Made by a program: the position numbers and the translations under genes
In this document: positions 42,186-51,442 of the stretch, piece by piece
Layout: every line of letters starts with the position of its first letter
How positions within the stretch are numbered: the stretch's first letter is position 1
Source of the DNA: Oleispirillum sp963668495
GTDB taxonomy: Bacteria; Pseudomonadota; Alphaproteobacteria; Rhodospirillales; Rhodospirillaceae
Assembly: GCA_963668495.1 (NCBI GenBank)
Contig: OY764545.1
Span: 2,108,001-2,172,000, forward strand
DNA: 64,000 bases
Direction of reading: 5' to 3'
The notes under the pieces: generated by a model
Databases searched by the model: none
Seen by the model: the letters and a program-made list of their open reading frames with translations, nothing else
Told to the model about the DNA's origin: nothing

Positions 42186-43049
42186 TTAAATATTTGGATT
42201 AATCCCATTTTGTCCGCAGATATCCATGAAAAATTGCCAAGCCACACGACCAGATCGTGCGCCGCGTGATACGGACCATTCCAATGCTTTGGCATGGAGC
42301 TCATCTTTGGCAATCTGAAGTCCGGTTTGTTGTGCATAGGCATCAACGATGTTCAGGTAGGTTGTCTGGTCCATATTGTGAAAACCGATCCAAAGTCCAA
42401 AGCGGTCGGACAAGGAGACTTTTTCTTCCACGGCTTCGCCTTGATGGATGGCTCCGGCTCGCTCATTTTCGATCATTTGGCGGCTCATCAGGTGACGGCG
42501 GTTGGACGTTGCGTAAAAAAGCACGGCGTTTGGACGGCCCTCAACGCCTCCATCCAGTACGGATTTCAGGCATTTATAGCTTTCATCTTGATTTTCAAAA
42601 GACAGGTCATCGCAAAATAGTACAAACTTGCGGTCAGTCAGTGCCAACTGCCTCAACAGTCGGGGCAGGGAAGAAATATCTTCCCGCTGGATTTCAACAA
42701 GAGCAAGGCGATTTTGGGTTTCCTGATTGACCGCGTGATGGACCGCTTTGATTAATGAGGATTTGCCGGTGCCACGTGCGCCCCAAAGTAAGGCGTTATT
42801 GGCGGGAAGCCCTTTGGCAAATTGCAATGTGTTGGCATAGAGGCGGTCTTTCTGACGTTCGATTCCTTGCAAAAGCTTGAGCGGTAAACGGTGAACCGTT
42901 GGGACCGGGAGCAATTGGTCGGGGGAGGTCTGCCAAATGAAAGCATCACAGTCGTCAGCAATGGTAATTTTCGGTGCATTCGGCGCCTGACGCTCAAGTG
43001 CTGCCGCAATACGTTCCAGATATTCACCAATTTGCGCCAAATCAGTCAT
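42186..43049 (-). CDS. DUF815 family ATP-binding protein
   Basis: 287-aa P-loop protein. Walker A is LLWGARGTGKSSLIKA near residue 80 and Walker B is FVLFCDDLSFE near 146. A KSVLDGGVEGRPNAVLFYATSNRRHL block and a D-R-F-G-L-W motif (sensor/arginine region) follow. DUF815 proteins are AAA+-like ATPases of unknown function found in most alphaproteobacteria. The ATG at 43049 was preferred because GGAAG lies 5 bases upstream and the text before it does not resemble the family. It runs convergently into the M23 gene, 18 bases away, and divergently from yajC. Confidence 0.88.
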   Translation of the reverse strand: MTDLAQIGEYLERIAAALERQAPNAPKITIADDCDAFIWQTSPDQLLPVPTVHRLPLKLLQGIERQKDRLYANTLQFAKGLPANNALLWGARGTGKSSLIKAVHHAVNQETQNRLALVEIQREDISSLPRLLRQLALTDRKFVLFCDDLSFENQDESYKCLKSVLDGGVEGRPNAVLFYATSNRRHLMSRQMIENERAGAIHQGEAVEEKVSLSDRFGLWIGFHNMDQTTYLNIVDAYAQQTGLQIAKDELHAKALEWSVSRGARSGRVAWQFFMDICGQNGINPNI

Positions 43050-43118
43050 AGAGCTTCCAACTTTCTCGCTAAACGTGCTTATGGAGATCACAATCACATA
43101 AGCTCGAACGGTTAAACA

Positions 43119-43146
43119 TTGAATCTTGCACAGCTATGTTTATAGT
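43119..43146 (+). promoter_or_regulatory. Candidate promoter of yajC-secD-secF
   Basis: TTGAAT (43119-43124), a 16-base spacer and TATAGT (43141-43146) lie about 100 bases before yajC. It is a plausible sigma-70 site with no experimental support. Confidence 0.45.
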
Positions 43147-43248
43147 CCCACGTTCAGGTGTGCCTCAAGGGTATGCCCCGAATTTAACGCGTCAACCAAG
43201 GCCGGAGGCTCCTGTACAAACGGGACCTTCACAAGGAGCTAACTATCA

Positions 43249-43686
43249 ATGATGATTTCGCCAGCTTTTGCGCAATCCGCAGGTGGATCAGGGGACATTA
43301 TGGGGCAAATGTTGCCGCTGATTCTGATCTTTTTCGTGTTTTACTTTGTGCTGATCCGTCCGCAACAAAAACGCCAAAAAGAACATAAATCTATGCTTGG
43401 CGCCCTGAAACGTGGCGACCGCATCGTTACTGGTGGCGGTATTATTGGCCAAGTTGTCAAAGCAACCGACGTTGAATTGACGGTCGAAATTGCTGACAAT
43501 GTAAAAATCCGTGTGACACGTGATTCTGTGATGGGGATGTTCAACGAAGAGGCAGCTCAGGTTGCTGCTGCTGCTGCTTCCAACCCAAATACAGATAAGA
43601 CCAAAGCTGGTGAAGACGGTGCGGAAGGGGAAGGTGAAGATAAATCTTCAGGCTCCAAACTCCGCCGTATGCTTGGCGGGAAATAA
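43249..43686 (+). CDS. yajC: Preprotein translocase subunit YajC
   Basis: 145 aa. One N-terminal membrane helix (about 20-38, PLILIFFVFYFVLIRPQQKRQKEH) is followed by a small soluble domain with KRGDRIVTGGGIIGQV and an acidic/Lys-rich C-terminal tail. YajC associates with SecDF-SecYEG. AAGGAG precedes the ATG by about 11 bases; the second ATG is the next codon. It is followed by the hairpin at 43705 and then secD. Confidence 0.94.
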   Translation: MMISPAFAQSAGGSGDIMGQMLPLILIFFVFYFVLIRPQQKRQKEHKSMLGALKRGDRIVTGGGIIGQVVKATDVELTVEIADNVKIRVTRDSVMGMFNEEAAQVAAAAASNPNTDKTKAGEDGAEGEGEDKSSGSKLRRMLGGK

Positions 43687-43704
43687 GCGCCGCGACAGAA
43701 CCCG

Positions 43705-43728
43705 ACGCCCACACAATAGTGTGGGCGT
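43705..43728 (+). repeat. Intercistronic hairpin between yajC and secD
   Basis: The perfect 10-bp stem ACGCCCACAC/GTGTGGGCGT has a 4-base loop. No T-run follows, so it may tune yajC versus secD expression or stabilise the yajC message rather than end transcription. Confidence 0.7.
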
Positions 43729-43763
43729 TACTGCTTAGTCTCTGATCTTCGAATGGTCATCCG

Positions 43764-45335
43764 ATGTTGTATTTTCAGAAATGGAAAATCGCGCTTGTCG
43801 CTCTTGTCGTTATGGCAGGGGCGGTTTTCGCGTCTCCCAATCTTTTGGATCGAAGCGAACGGGATAATTTGCCCAGTTGGTGGCAACCCCTAAGCCTTGG
43901 TCTTGATTTGCAAGGTGGTTCGCATCTTCTGCTGGAACTTGGCGTTGATGAATTGATGCGTGACCGTCTTGACGGCGTTGTTGATGTTGTCCGCAATACA
44001 TTACGGGAAAAACGTGTCCGTTATGTTGGGATTGGCGTCAAAAATAATGAAGTGGTCGCTCAGGTGCGTGGTGATGAAGCCACTCTGGCTGAGGCGCGGA
44101 AGGATTTGCGGTATGCAATCCCGAACGCGAACGTCTCACTTTCCGATGCCGGAGAGCTTTCCATTTCATTTGATGAGCAGGCTCGTCAAGAAATCATCAA
44201 TGGAGCTGTGACAACGACGTTGGAAATTATCCGTAAACGGATTGACGAACTTGGTACACGCGAACCATCGATTCAGCGTCAGGGTGACAACCGCATTGTT
44301 GTTCAGCTTCCGGGGGTTTCTGATCCGAAACGTGCCCGCGATGTGATTGGCAAAACCGCCCGGATGACTTTCCATCTGCTTGACCACAATACATCCATTG
44401 AAGAGGCCTTGCGCGGGCGGGTTCCCCCCGGCTCCAAATTGATGGAAGGCTTGGAAACCGGGCCAAATGGGGAAAAAACCTATTACGTGGTTCGCAAGAA
44501 AATCGAAGTTGCTGGTGAACATCTTGTGGATGCGCAACCGACCTTCAGCGAGGGACGCCCGGTTGTTTCCTTCCGTTTTGATGCTGTTGGTGGGCGGATT
44601 TTCGGTAAAGTAACGTCACAAAACATCAACAAAGCCTTGGCTATTGTTCTGGATGATAAGGTGGTCAGCGCACCAAACATTCGTAGCGCAATTCTTCAAG
44701 GTTCCGGTGAAATCTCTGGTGGCTTTACTGTGGACGAGGCCAATGACCTTGCCTTGGTTTTGCGGTCCGGTGCATTGCCAACCTCGATCACCTTCCTTGA
44801 AGAACGGTCTGTCGGTCCAAGCCTTGGCGCGGATTCCATTCAGGCAGGCTTGTTTGCAAGCTTGGTCGGCCTTGCCTTAGTGATTGTTTTCATGATTGTT
44901 GCGTATGGCCTATTCGGTTTGTTTGCGACAATTGCACTGTGTGCCAATATGATGCTGGTCATTGGCGGGCTCAGTGCAATCGGTGCCACGTTAACGTTGC
45001 CCGGTATTGCTGGCATTGTTCTGACCATTGGTATGGCTGTGGATGCAAACGTATTGATTTTTGAGCGCATTCGAGAGGAAGTTCGTAATGGTCGCACTGT
45101 CTTGAACGCGATGGATGCAGGTTTTTCTCGCGCGTTTTCGACCATTTTGGATGCCAACGTGACGACACTTGTTGCGGCACTGTTGTTGTATCAGTTTGGC
45201 TCTGGCCCCGTGCGTGGTTTTGCCGTTACCTTGGGCCTTGGTATTCTGACATCCATGTTCTCTGCAATTATGATGACGCGTTTGATGGTGGCCCTGTGGG
45301 TCCGCCGGGTGCGCCCATCTGAATCACCGCTTTAA
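43764..45335 (+). CDS. secD: Protein translocase subunit SecD
   Basis: 523-aa member of the RND-related export complex. One N-terminal helix is followed by the periplasmic P1 domain (LGLDLQGGSHLLLELGVDEL near 37-56 is the SecD signature) and five C-terminal helices containing GMAVDANVLIFERIREE near residue 425. It uses the proton gradient to pull secreted proteins out of SecYEG. secF follows after 21 bases. The ribosome site is not obvious, so coupling with yajC is possible. Confidence 0.97.
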   Translation: MLYFQKWKIALVALVVMAGAVFASPNLLDRSERDNLPSWWQPLSLGLDLQGGSHLLLELGVDELMRDRLDGVVDVVRNTLREKRVRYVGIGVKNNEVVAQVRGDEATLAEARKDLRYAIPNANVSLSDAGELSISFDEQARQEIINGAVTTTLEIIRKRIDELGTREPSIQRQGDNRIVVQLPGVSDPKRARDVIGKTARMTFHLLDHNTSIEEALRGRVPPGSKLMEGLETGPNGEKTYYVVRKKIEVAGEHLVDAQPTFSEGRPVVSFRFDAVGGRIFGKVTSQNINKALAIVLDDKVVSAPNIRSAILQGSGEISGGFTVDEANDLALVLRSGALPTSITFLEERSVGPSLGADSIQAGLFASLVGLALVIVFMIVAYGLFGLFATIALCANMMLVIGGLSAIGATLTLPGIAGIVLTIGMAVDANVLIFERIREEVRNGRTVLNAMDAGFSRAFSTILDANVTTLVAALLLYQFGSGPVRGFAVTLGLGILTSMFSAIMMTRLMVALWVRRVRPSESPL

Positions 45336-45356
45336 GGCCGGAAGGGAGTATCCGCA

Positions 45357-46304
45357 ATGTATCGTGGTATTAAGTTCCTGCCTGAAGGAACCCATTTTGA
45401 TTTTGTCGGCAAACGGTTGATTGCCTGCGTTATTTCATTAGTGCTTCTGCTTGGCTCTGCTGGCATGGTCATGACCAAAGGATTGAACTTTGGGATTGAT
45501 TTTTCTGGCGGCATTCAGATGGAGGTTCGGGCCGATCATCCGGTTAACATGGCTGAACTTCGTGGGAAACTGCAAAAACTCAATATCGGTGAGATTGGCT
45601 TGCAGGAGATCGGGGAAGATCAAAAGGATGTTATGATCCGTCTGCCTGCCTTTACTGATGAAGCAGCCCAGAATGCAGCATTGAAGAAAATTCGTGCGAC
45701 ATTGGGTGATGGTTTTGAAGACCGTCGTACCGAAGTCGTCGGTCCAAAAGTCGGCGGCGAGTTGATTGAAGATGGTATCTTGGCTGTGGCGTGTGCCATT
45801 GCCGCAATCGCCGGGTATATTTGGCTGCGATTTGAATGGCACTTTGCCCTTGGGGGCACGATTGCCCTTATTCATGATGTCATCATAACCATGGGGATTT
45901 TTTCCTTAACGGGGATGGAATTCAATCTGACATCGGTCGCGGCTGTGTTGACCATTGCAGGCTATTCCATCAACGACACGGTTGTCGTCTATGATCGTGT
46001 CCGGGAAAATATGCGCAAGTACAAGAAAAAGCCTCTGATTGATTTGCTGAATCTCAGCATTAACGAGGTCTTGTCACGTACAATTTTAACCAGTGCGACC
46101 ACCGTTATGTCCGTTTCTGCCATTGCACTGTTCGGTGGTGATGTGCTGCAAAACTTTGCATTTGCTCTGATTTTGGGTGTTGGTGTTGGTACTTATTCCT
46201 CAATCTTTATTGCCCTGCCGCTGTTGGTTTATTTCAAATTGCGCAGTGACCATCTTGTGCATGAGGATGAGGAAGAAGCTGCCCCTGGCAAAGCAAAGAT
46301 TTAA
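45357..46304 (+). CDS. secF: Protein translocase subunit SecF
   Basis: 315 aa with six helices and a short periplasmic domain. LNFGIDFSGGIQMEV near 42-56 is the SecF signature, and AGYSINDTVVVYDRVREN near 201 is the second conserved block. It works with SecD. AAGGGAG lies before the ATG. The operon ends at a strong terminator (46328-46360). Confidence 0.97.
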   Translation: MYRGIKFLPEGTHFDFVGKRLIACVISLVLLLGSAGMVMTKGLNFGIDFSGGIQMEVRADHPVNMAELRGKLQKLNIGEIGLQEIGEDQKDVMIRLPAFTDEAAQNAALKKIRATLGDGFEDRRTEVVGPKVGGELIEDGILAVACAIAAIAGYIWLRFEWHFALGGTIALIHDVIITMGIFSLTGMEFNLTSVAAVLTIAGYSINDTVVVYDRVRENMRKYKKKPLIDLLNLSINEVLSRTILTSATTVMSVSAIALFGGDVLQNFAFALILGVGVGTYSSIFIALPLLVYFKLRSDHLVHEDEEEAAPGKAKI

Positions 46305-46327
46305 GGCCTGCGTATTCCTGTAGACCC

Positions 46328-46360
46328 AAAAAACGGTGTGAATTTTCACACCGTTTTTTT
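46328..46360 (+). terminator. Rho-independent terminator of yajC-secDF
   Basis: The core stem CGGTGTGAA/TTCACACCG (46334-46342 with 46345-46353) is flanked by six A residues on the 5' side and seven T residues on the 3' side, 24 bases after secF. Confidence 0.9.
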
Positions 46361-46518
46361 ATTTGCACATGGCATTTTAAAGTCTCGCACCCACCTCAAT
46401 TAAAGAGGAGGTTTCCTTCGTAATAAATCAACCAAATGCATCATTGTGGCAGCTGTGTCGACGTGGTTTGTGTTATTATTTTAGAGTCATTTAAGAGGAT
46501 TGTTAGGGAATACCATTC

Positions 46519-47535
46519 ATGAGCGAAGAGATACACCATGGCTTTTCCCGCCTTCGGCAGCGTTTGCTTCAGGGGTTATGTTTTTACCTTATTGCAATTG
46601 CCGGTTCTCTTAGTCTGGTAAATGTTTATTTGGGAGATATGAAGGTCGCTGCGGCCGAGGCATTGCTCGCCATTAGTTCTCTTGCCGTTTATTTGCGCCT
46701 GAAGAAACAGAATCTGACCTTTGCCCAATCACTGGTGATCCCGGTCTTTTTTGCCTTGGTTATCTTATATGCAACTTGGCTCAAAGGAGCACCGGAAAGA
46801 ATATACCTATGGACATTGGTTGTGCCGCCGCTTTTTTATTTCTTGTTTGGAAAATCCTATGGATTTTATTCGACATTAATTGTCGGTGTTGTGCAGAGTA
46901 TTATTATTTTTGAACGCAGTAGTCCTGATGCGTTTATGGCATTTCGGCATAATATTAATTTCTGTCTCGCTTACTTTAGCATTTGGGTGGTTTCTCATTT
47001 TTACGAGATTAACCGCAAACGTTCGGAAGATGCCTTGAAATTATTTGCGGTAAAAGACCCTTTAACCAATCTGCATAATCGTTTTTCCCTGAAACAGAGT
47101 TTTGACCATCTTCAGGCACAAGATAAACCCTTTACGCTTGTTTTAATTGATCTGGATAATTTTAAGGCCATAAATGACAATTATGGGCATGAAGCTGGGG
47201 ATCAGGTGCTGATTTCATTTGCTGAATTGTTGAAGTCCGAAGTTGGGGATGCCGGAGCTTTTCATATCAGTCGCGAAAGCGTATTTCGAGTGGGGGGCGA
47301 AGAATTTGCGTTATTGCTGTTTGCTGATGTCTCGACAGCACAGCAAGTAACGGAGCATATCCGGGCCAGTGTTGAAGCTTCCAGCATTGATTATGATGGG
47401 GATGAAATTCGCTATACCATGAGCGCAGGGCTGCACCAGTGCCAGCCGGGTGAGACCTTGTCGGATGTATTGAAACTTTCCGATATAAAGCTGTATCAAG
47501 CCAAACAAGCTGGACGAAACACTGTTCATGTTTAG
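46519..47535 (+). CDS. Membrane diguanylate cyclase (GGDEF domain)
   Basis: 338 aa. About six hydrophobic helices in residues 15-165 form an integral membrane input domain. A GGDEF domain follows (about 170-338) with DPLTNLHNRFSL, LIDLDNFKAINDNYGHEAGD and the catalytic GGEEF at 259-263. It should make cyclic di-GMP from two GTP. The inhibitory I-site RxxD is absent: Ile250 and Glu253 occupy the R and D positions, so product inhibition at this site is unlikely. The ribosome site is weak. It is a single gene between two terminators. Confidence 0.93.
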   Translation: MSEEIHHGFSRLRQRLLQGLCFYLIAIAGSLSLVNVYLGDMKVAAAEALLAISSLAVYLRLKKQNLTFAQSLVIPVFFALVILYATWLKGAPERIYLWTLVVPPLFYFLFGKSYGFYSTLIVGVVQSIIIFERSSPDAFMAFRHNINFCLAYFSIWVVSHFYEINRKRSEDALKLFAVKDPLTNLHNRFSLKQSFDHLQAQDKPFTLVLIDLDNFKAINDNYGHEAGDQVLISFAELLKSEVGDAGAFHISRESVFRVGGEEFALLLFADVSTAQQVTEHIRASVEASSIDYDGDEIRYTMSAGLHQCQPGETLSDVLKLSDIKLYQAKQAGRNTVHV

Positions 47536-47548
47536 TTTATCGGGCACG

Positions 47549-47574
47549 AAAAAGGGGGAGCAAAAAGCTCCCCC
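47549..47574 (-). terminator. Terminator of sodB
   Basis: On the minus strand, the 8-bp stem GGGGGAGC/GCTCCCCC has a 5-T loop and is followed by a run of five T residues (47553-47549). It lies 20 bases after the sodB stop and can also slow the convergent GGDEF transcript. Confidence 0.85.
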
Positions 47575-47594
47575 GATTCAGAACAGGCCAGTTG

Positions 47595-48188
47595 TTATTT
47601 CAAGTTTGCCTCAATAAATGACCAGTTGATCAGGTTATCCAGCACCGTTTGGACAAAGTCCGGTCGGCGGTTCTGATAATCAAGATAGTAAGCATGTTCC
47701 CAGACATCGACGGTGAACAGGGCTTTTTGGCCTTTGGTCATCGGCAGATCTGCGTTGCCGGTCTTGGTGATTTTCAGTTCACCTTTGTCTTCAACAAGCC
47801 ACGCCCAACCGCTGCCGAACTGGCTGATTGCGGCTTGTTTGAACTCTTCCTTAAAGCCATCCAAAGAGCCAAAGGCAGCGTTGATGCGTTCAGCAAGTTC
47901 TCCGGTCGGGGCACCGCCACCTGCCGGGCTCATGCTGTTCCAGAAGAACGTGTGGTTCCATGTTTGGGCAGCATTGTTGAACACACCGACTTTATCTGCG
48001 TCGCCTGCAACATTCTCAATAATGTCTTCAAGGGATTTAGCCGCAAGTGGGCCACCTTCGGTCAATTTGTTCAAATTGGCGACGTAAGTGGCGTGGTGTT
48101 TGCCATGGTGAAACCCTAAGGTATTGGCAGAGATATAGGGTTCAAGGGCTGCAATGTCATAGGGCAGGGCCGGTAATTCAAAAGCCAT
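47595..48188 (-). CDS. sodB: Superoxide dismutase, iron type
   Basis: 197 aa. FELPALPYDIAALEPYIS at the N-terminus and the metal ligands His in HHGKHHATY, NHTFFWNSM, and DVWEHAYYLDYQNRRPDFV are all present. The AAQTWNHTFFW and GSGWAWLV signatures are typical of Fe-SOD. It removes superoxide in the cytoplasm. AGGAG lies 6 bases before the ATG. It is a single gene with its own terminator, separated by 135 bases from hpnE. Confidence 0.95.
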   Translation of the reverse strand: MAFELPALPYDIAALEPYISANTLGFHHGKHHATYVANLNKLTEGGPLAAKSLEDIIENVAGDADKVGVFNNAAQTWNHTFFWNSMSPAGGGAPTGELAERINAAFGSLDGFKEEFKQAAISQFGSGWAWLVEDKGELKITKTGNADLPMTKGQKALFTVDVWEHAYYLDYQNRRPDFVQTVLDNLINWSFIEANLK

Positions 48189-48323
48189 TTTCGTCTCCTA
48201 ACATCCAAGGGGGGTATCCCCTCATTCTACAACGTTTTCAACTGATGACTTAAGAAGGCTTTTAAAAATGTTAAGGGGGTACGTGCCAAATTTTTATGAA
48301 AATTCAGCATACAAGAGCAATTA

Positions 48324-49598
48324 TCAGGCTCTTCCCTTATCGATAACAGCCTTTGCCGCCATCTGACCCGATAAAATAGCCCCTTCAATGGTCGATGGTA
48401 ACCCGGTGTTAATCCAGTCCCCGGCAAGGAATAAATTGGGGTGGATTGTGTTCGTGGTTGGGCGCATGTCAAATGCCTTAGGCGTTGCCGCAATTGTCGC
48501 GCGTTTTTCGACAATTCTGCGATGTGGCGGGGTTGCCTGTGGCATGGTTGATGGCAGAACGGCTTTTGCCTCTCGCCAGACGTTTTGGGCCAGTTCATCC
48601 CCGGACAGGGACATATATTTGCGGGCATTACCAATGGTGATGGAAACGGTCTTGCCACGCCAGAATACCCAGTCGGATATTCCTCCGACCATACCGCATA
48701 GCCCGTGACCAAGTTCTTCTATGACATCAAAATGCACGTTGATGATAGGGGCAGAATCGATGGCTGGGGCAATATCCGGGCATAGTCGATTGCTGACGGC
48801 ATTGGGCGTAGCCAATATGATTGCGTCATTGGATGTATCAATCGTTCCCTTTTTGAACAGCATTCGGCGTACGATGCCTTCGCCACGGTCTAAGGACAGC
48901 AGCGGCATATTGTAATTGAAAACCGTACCGTGATAGCGCAGGTGCGCAACCGCTGGATTTGCCAGAATTTCCGACCATGGCTGTATTGCCTGCATCGGAG
49001 TTCCGCTTTCTGCACCCTTTTCTATGATGGTTTTCAGAATTGCGTAGGCATGCTTTGCCGAAACCGAGGATGGTTCCGTGTTGAAAACGGCTTCTAAAAA
49101 CGGAATCCACAAACGTTGCCATGCTGTGGTGCTGTCCGGTATGCAGTGACCAACGGTTTTCTTATCTCCGGCGAAGGCCAGCCGTGCAACATCAAGAATC
49201 AATTGGGCACGGGAGATACCAAGGTCTCGTAGGCCCCCACTTAAGGCCCACCATGCGGATTTGCCTTTGGGAGATAGAGCCCAGCGCGTATTGCTCTTCA
49301 GATCATAAAATGGCAGGCCGTCAAGCTTTCGGAGCCCATCGTCCGGCGCATTGACAGCCTTCATGAAGTCACGCGTTGCCCGATTTGAAGAAAACAGCAG
49401 GTGGCTGCCATTATCAATGATTGCTCCCAATCGTTTATCCGGCAAAGATCGACAGCGTCCCCCCGGATTGGCAGCGGCCTCATAGACGTAAACGCGATAG
49501 CCATTGGCGACCAGATGCTGCGCGGCAGAAAGCCCGGCTAACCCTGCGCCCACGATGTGGCATGCCGGGGCATCCATCAATGTGTATGCGGGTATCAC
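48324..49598 (-). CDS. hpnE: Hydroxysqualene dehydroxylase HpnE
   Basis: 424-aa FAD-dependent amine-oxidase-like protein that reduces hydroxysqualene to squalene, the last step of the HpnCDE route to hopanoids. The N-terminal HIVGAGLAGLSAAQHLVANG (about 11-30) is the FAD-binding motif, GGRCRSL follows near 45, and a HPNLFLAGDWINTGLPSTIEG segment near 390 closes the FAD site. I chose GTG 49598: AGGAG lies 8 bases upstream and it overlaps the stop of the fused hpnCD by 4 bases. An ATG at 49577 is an alternative. No squalene-hopene cyclase is in the window. Confidence 0.88.
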   Translation of the reverse strand: MIPAYTLMDAPACHIVGAGLAGLSAAQHLVANGYRVYVYEAAANPGGRCRSLPDKRLGAIIDNGSHLLFSSNRATRDFMKAVNAPDDGLRKLDGLPFYDLKSNTRWALSPKGKSAWWALSGGLRDLGISRAQLILDVARLAFAGDKKTVGHCIPDSTTAWQRLWIPFLEAVFNTEPSSVSAKHAYAILKTIIEKGAESGTPMQAIQPWSEILANPAVAHLRYHGTVFNYNMPLLSLDRGEGIVRRMLFKKGTIDTSNDAIILATPNAVSNRLCPDIAPAIDSAPIINVHFDVIEELGHGLCGMVGGISDWVFWRGKTVSITIGNARKYMSLSGDELAQNVWREAKAVLPSTMPQATPPHRRIVEKRATIAATPKAFDMRPTTNTIHPNLFLAGDWINTGLPSTIEGAILSGQMAAKAVIDKGRA

Positions 49599-51331
49599 GG
49601 GCGTGTCTCCTGTTGTGGTGATGGGATTTTCGTCAAAAGCCACAGTTTTTTCCAGATTGGCGGTTTAGCAGGCCTTGTAAGATTTGACCAGCCTTGCGCC
49701 TCAATCCTTCGTAGAATGTCCTGATACGCCAGCATCATCAGGCGGGCAGGGCGCAGCGCGTCCGCGTTGTGCAGTGTAAGCGCATTCAGGGCATTGTCGA
49801 AGTGATGATGTGCAGTATCCGCCAATTTTTGCCGCGCAATCCCAATATTTGGGTGGTTGATAATCTCATGCGGGCAGCGGGTAGAGATACCACACTCATC
49901 CAAAACTGATATTGGTAAATAACAACGCCCCAATTGGGCATCCTCTGCCACATCCCGAATAATATTCACGCATTGCAGGGCATGACCAAGGTGCTCTGCA
50001 AATTTGCGGGATTGGCTGTCGCATGCGCCCATAATCGGCAATGATAATAGTCCGGCACTGACGGCGACCCTGCGGCAGTAGAGCGTAAACGTTTCATCAT
50101 CGGGGCAGCAAATGGGGCCGAGTACATCCATACGCATGCCATCAATCATGGCATGGCATTCTTCGTAGACAAGGCCATAGCGAGCCGCGACGGCAGCAAG
50201 GGCTTCGGTCAGTTTTGATGACTGAGGATTCGCGGGGCTTCGTTCAAGTTCAGATATGCTTTTATGCCATGCATCCAAACGCGTCAGGCGGTCTTCAACC
50301 GTTGCCGTTTCATCGTCGGCGATGTCGTCAACACAGCGGCAAAACGCATAAATTGCGTACATGCCTTGTTGCCGGGCTTTCGGTAAACAGCGCATGCCAT
50401 GGCGGAAGGAGGAACCGGAAGCATCAACAATCGCACTCACTGTTGTTGCCGTGTCTGGGGGCAATAATGCAGGTTCGGCTTTGCAGAAGACAAACGAGCC
50501 AATGGCCTTTGCCGCGGCTTTAACTTTTTGGAATTTGGTTGGTGCAATTCTGTCTGCCATGGGATCACCCTTGTGTAGGGCGGTATATAGATCATTGGCA
50601 AGGGAGACAATGGCAACAGCCTCTGCACGCAGGCGTTTGGACTGTAAAAAATCAGGCAATGTATTTGCCTTGTCCAATAAGGGCTTGGTGAGGGATAGGG
50701 TAGTATCAATACATGCCCGGAGGTCTGCCGTTGATTTTTGTTTGTTCAGGTCATTAAACTCAGCATGTGGGCCATTGTCCCAGTTCAGGGGGATATAATG
50801 GCGGTTACGGAGTGTATGGTCCTCCGCAATGTCTTGAATGTGATTCAGAATTTGCAGGGCGGCACATAATGCGTCGGATGCGTCAATTGCGGCCTTTGAC
50901 TCTCCATGCAGGTCCAAAAGGAAACGCCCGACGGGGGCCGCCGAATGTTGGCAATACGCCAACAGTTCCTGCCAAGTTTCCGTATCTTTGTCTCCTGAAT
51001 CTTGCCGAAAAGCAGTTAACAAGTCACTGGCATTTTCAAATTTCAAACCGCGCTGCAGGAATGCTTTTCGCAACCGTTGTGCGGCATGAATTTCGACGAA
51101 ATCACTGTCAGTAACACGTCCGTGCAGTGCGTCCTCAAGTATATTCAGGGCTGCCAGTTTGTCAGATGTTGATAAATTTGGAGAATCGGCAATATCATCT
51201 GAAAAGCGTGCAAATGCGTAGTATGCTTTGACGATGTCTCGGTCACAGGGGCGCAACAGTACTGATGCGACGGGAAAGTTTTCTGCCCGGTTGGTTCCGT
51301 TGATGGTATCAGGCCTGATGATTGACTGCAT
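49595..51331 (-). CDS. hpnC-hpnD: HpnC-HpnD fusion: both squalene-synthase-type enzymes in one chain
   Basis: 578 aa, about twice the usual length. Residues 1-290 match HpnC (hydroxysqualene synthase): ENFPVASVLLRPCDRDIVK, DDIAD at 45-49, CQHSAAPVGRFLLDLHG near 127 and IQDIAED near 165. Residues 300-578 match HpnD (presqualene diphosphate synthase): SSFRHGMRCLPKARQQGMYA near 307, DDIAD at 335-339 and IIRDVAED at 457-464. HpnD makes presqualene diphosphate from two farnesyl diphosphates; HpnC turns it into hydroxysqualene, which HpnE reduces. The two domains are in continuous frame with a short linker around 285-305 and no internal stop. They are normally separate adjacent genes. Both metal-binding motif pairs are intact, so both halves look active. 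Confidence 0.88.
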   Translation of the reverse strand: MQSIIRPDTINGTNRAENFPVASVLLRPCDRDIVKAYYAFARFSDDIADSPNLSTSDKLAALNILEDALHGRVTDSDFVEIHAAQRLRKAFLQRGLKFENASDLLTAFRQDSGDKDTETWQELLAYCQHSAAPVGRFLLDLHGESKAAIDASDALCAALQILNHIQDIAEDHTLRNRHYIPLNWDNGPHAEFNDLNKQKSTADLRACIDTTLSLTKPLLDKANTLPDFLQSKRLRAEAVAIVSLANDLYTALHKGDPMADRIAPTKFQKVKAAAKAIGSFVFCKAEPALLPPDTATTVSAIVDASGSSFRHGMRCLPKARQQGMYAIYAFCRCVDDIADDETATVEDRLTRLDAWHKSISELERSPANPQSSKLTEALAAVAARYGLVYEECHAMIDGMRMDVLGPICCPDDETFTLYCRRVAVSAGLLSLPIMGACDSQSRKFAEHLGHALQCVNIIRDVAEDAQLGRCYLPISVLDECGISTRCPHEIINHPNIGIARQKLADTAHHHFDNALNALTLHNADALRPARLMMLAYQDILRRIEAQGWSNLTRPAKPPIWKKLWLLTKIPSPQQETRP

Positions 51332-51442
51332 GGGTGAATGACCGGCTTCAGAAGCTTTACAGAGAATGGAATAGACGCCGTACTATAGGGTATCTTTGAC
51401 TTTCTGAAAGCAAAAGCCACGTCCGAACAAAGGAAAAATCCA

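Noticed and set aside
42153..42200. Imperfect direct repeat AAATATTTGRATT at the convergent ends of the M23 and DUF815 genes
   Set aside because: Only 13 bases, AT-rich and lying in codons and stop regions; likely chance.
49595..51331. HpnC-HpnD as two genes merged by mistake
   Set aside because: The frame is continuous, both halves are complete and no start codon with a ribosome site is visible at the junction. A sequencing error cannot be excluded without reads.
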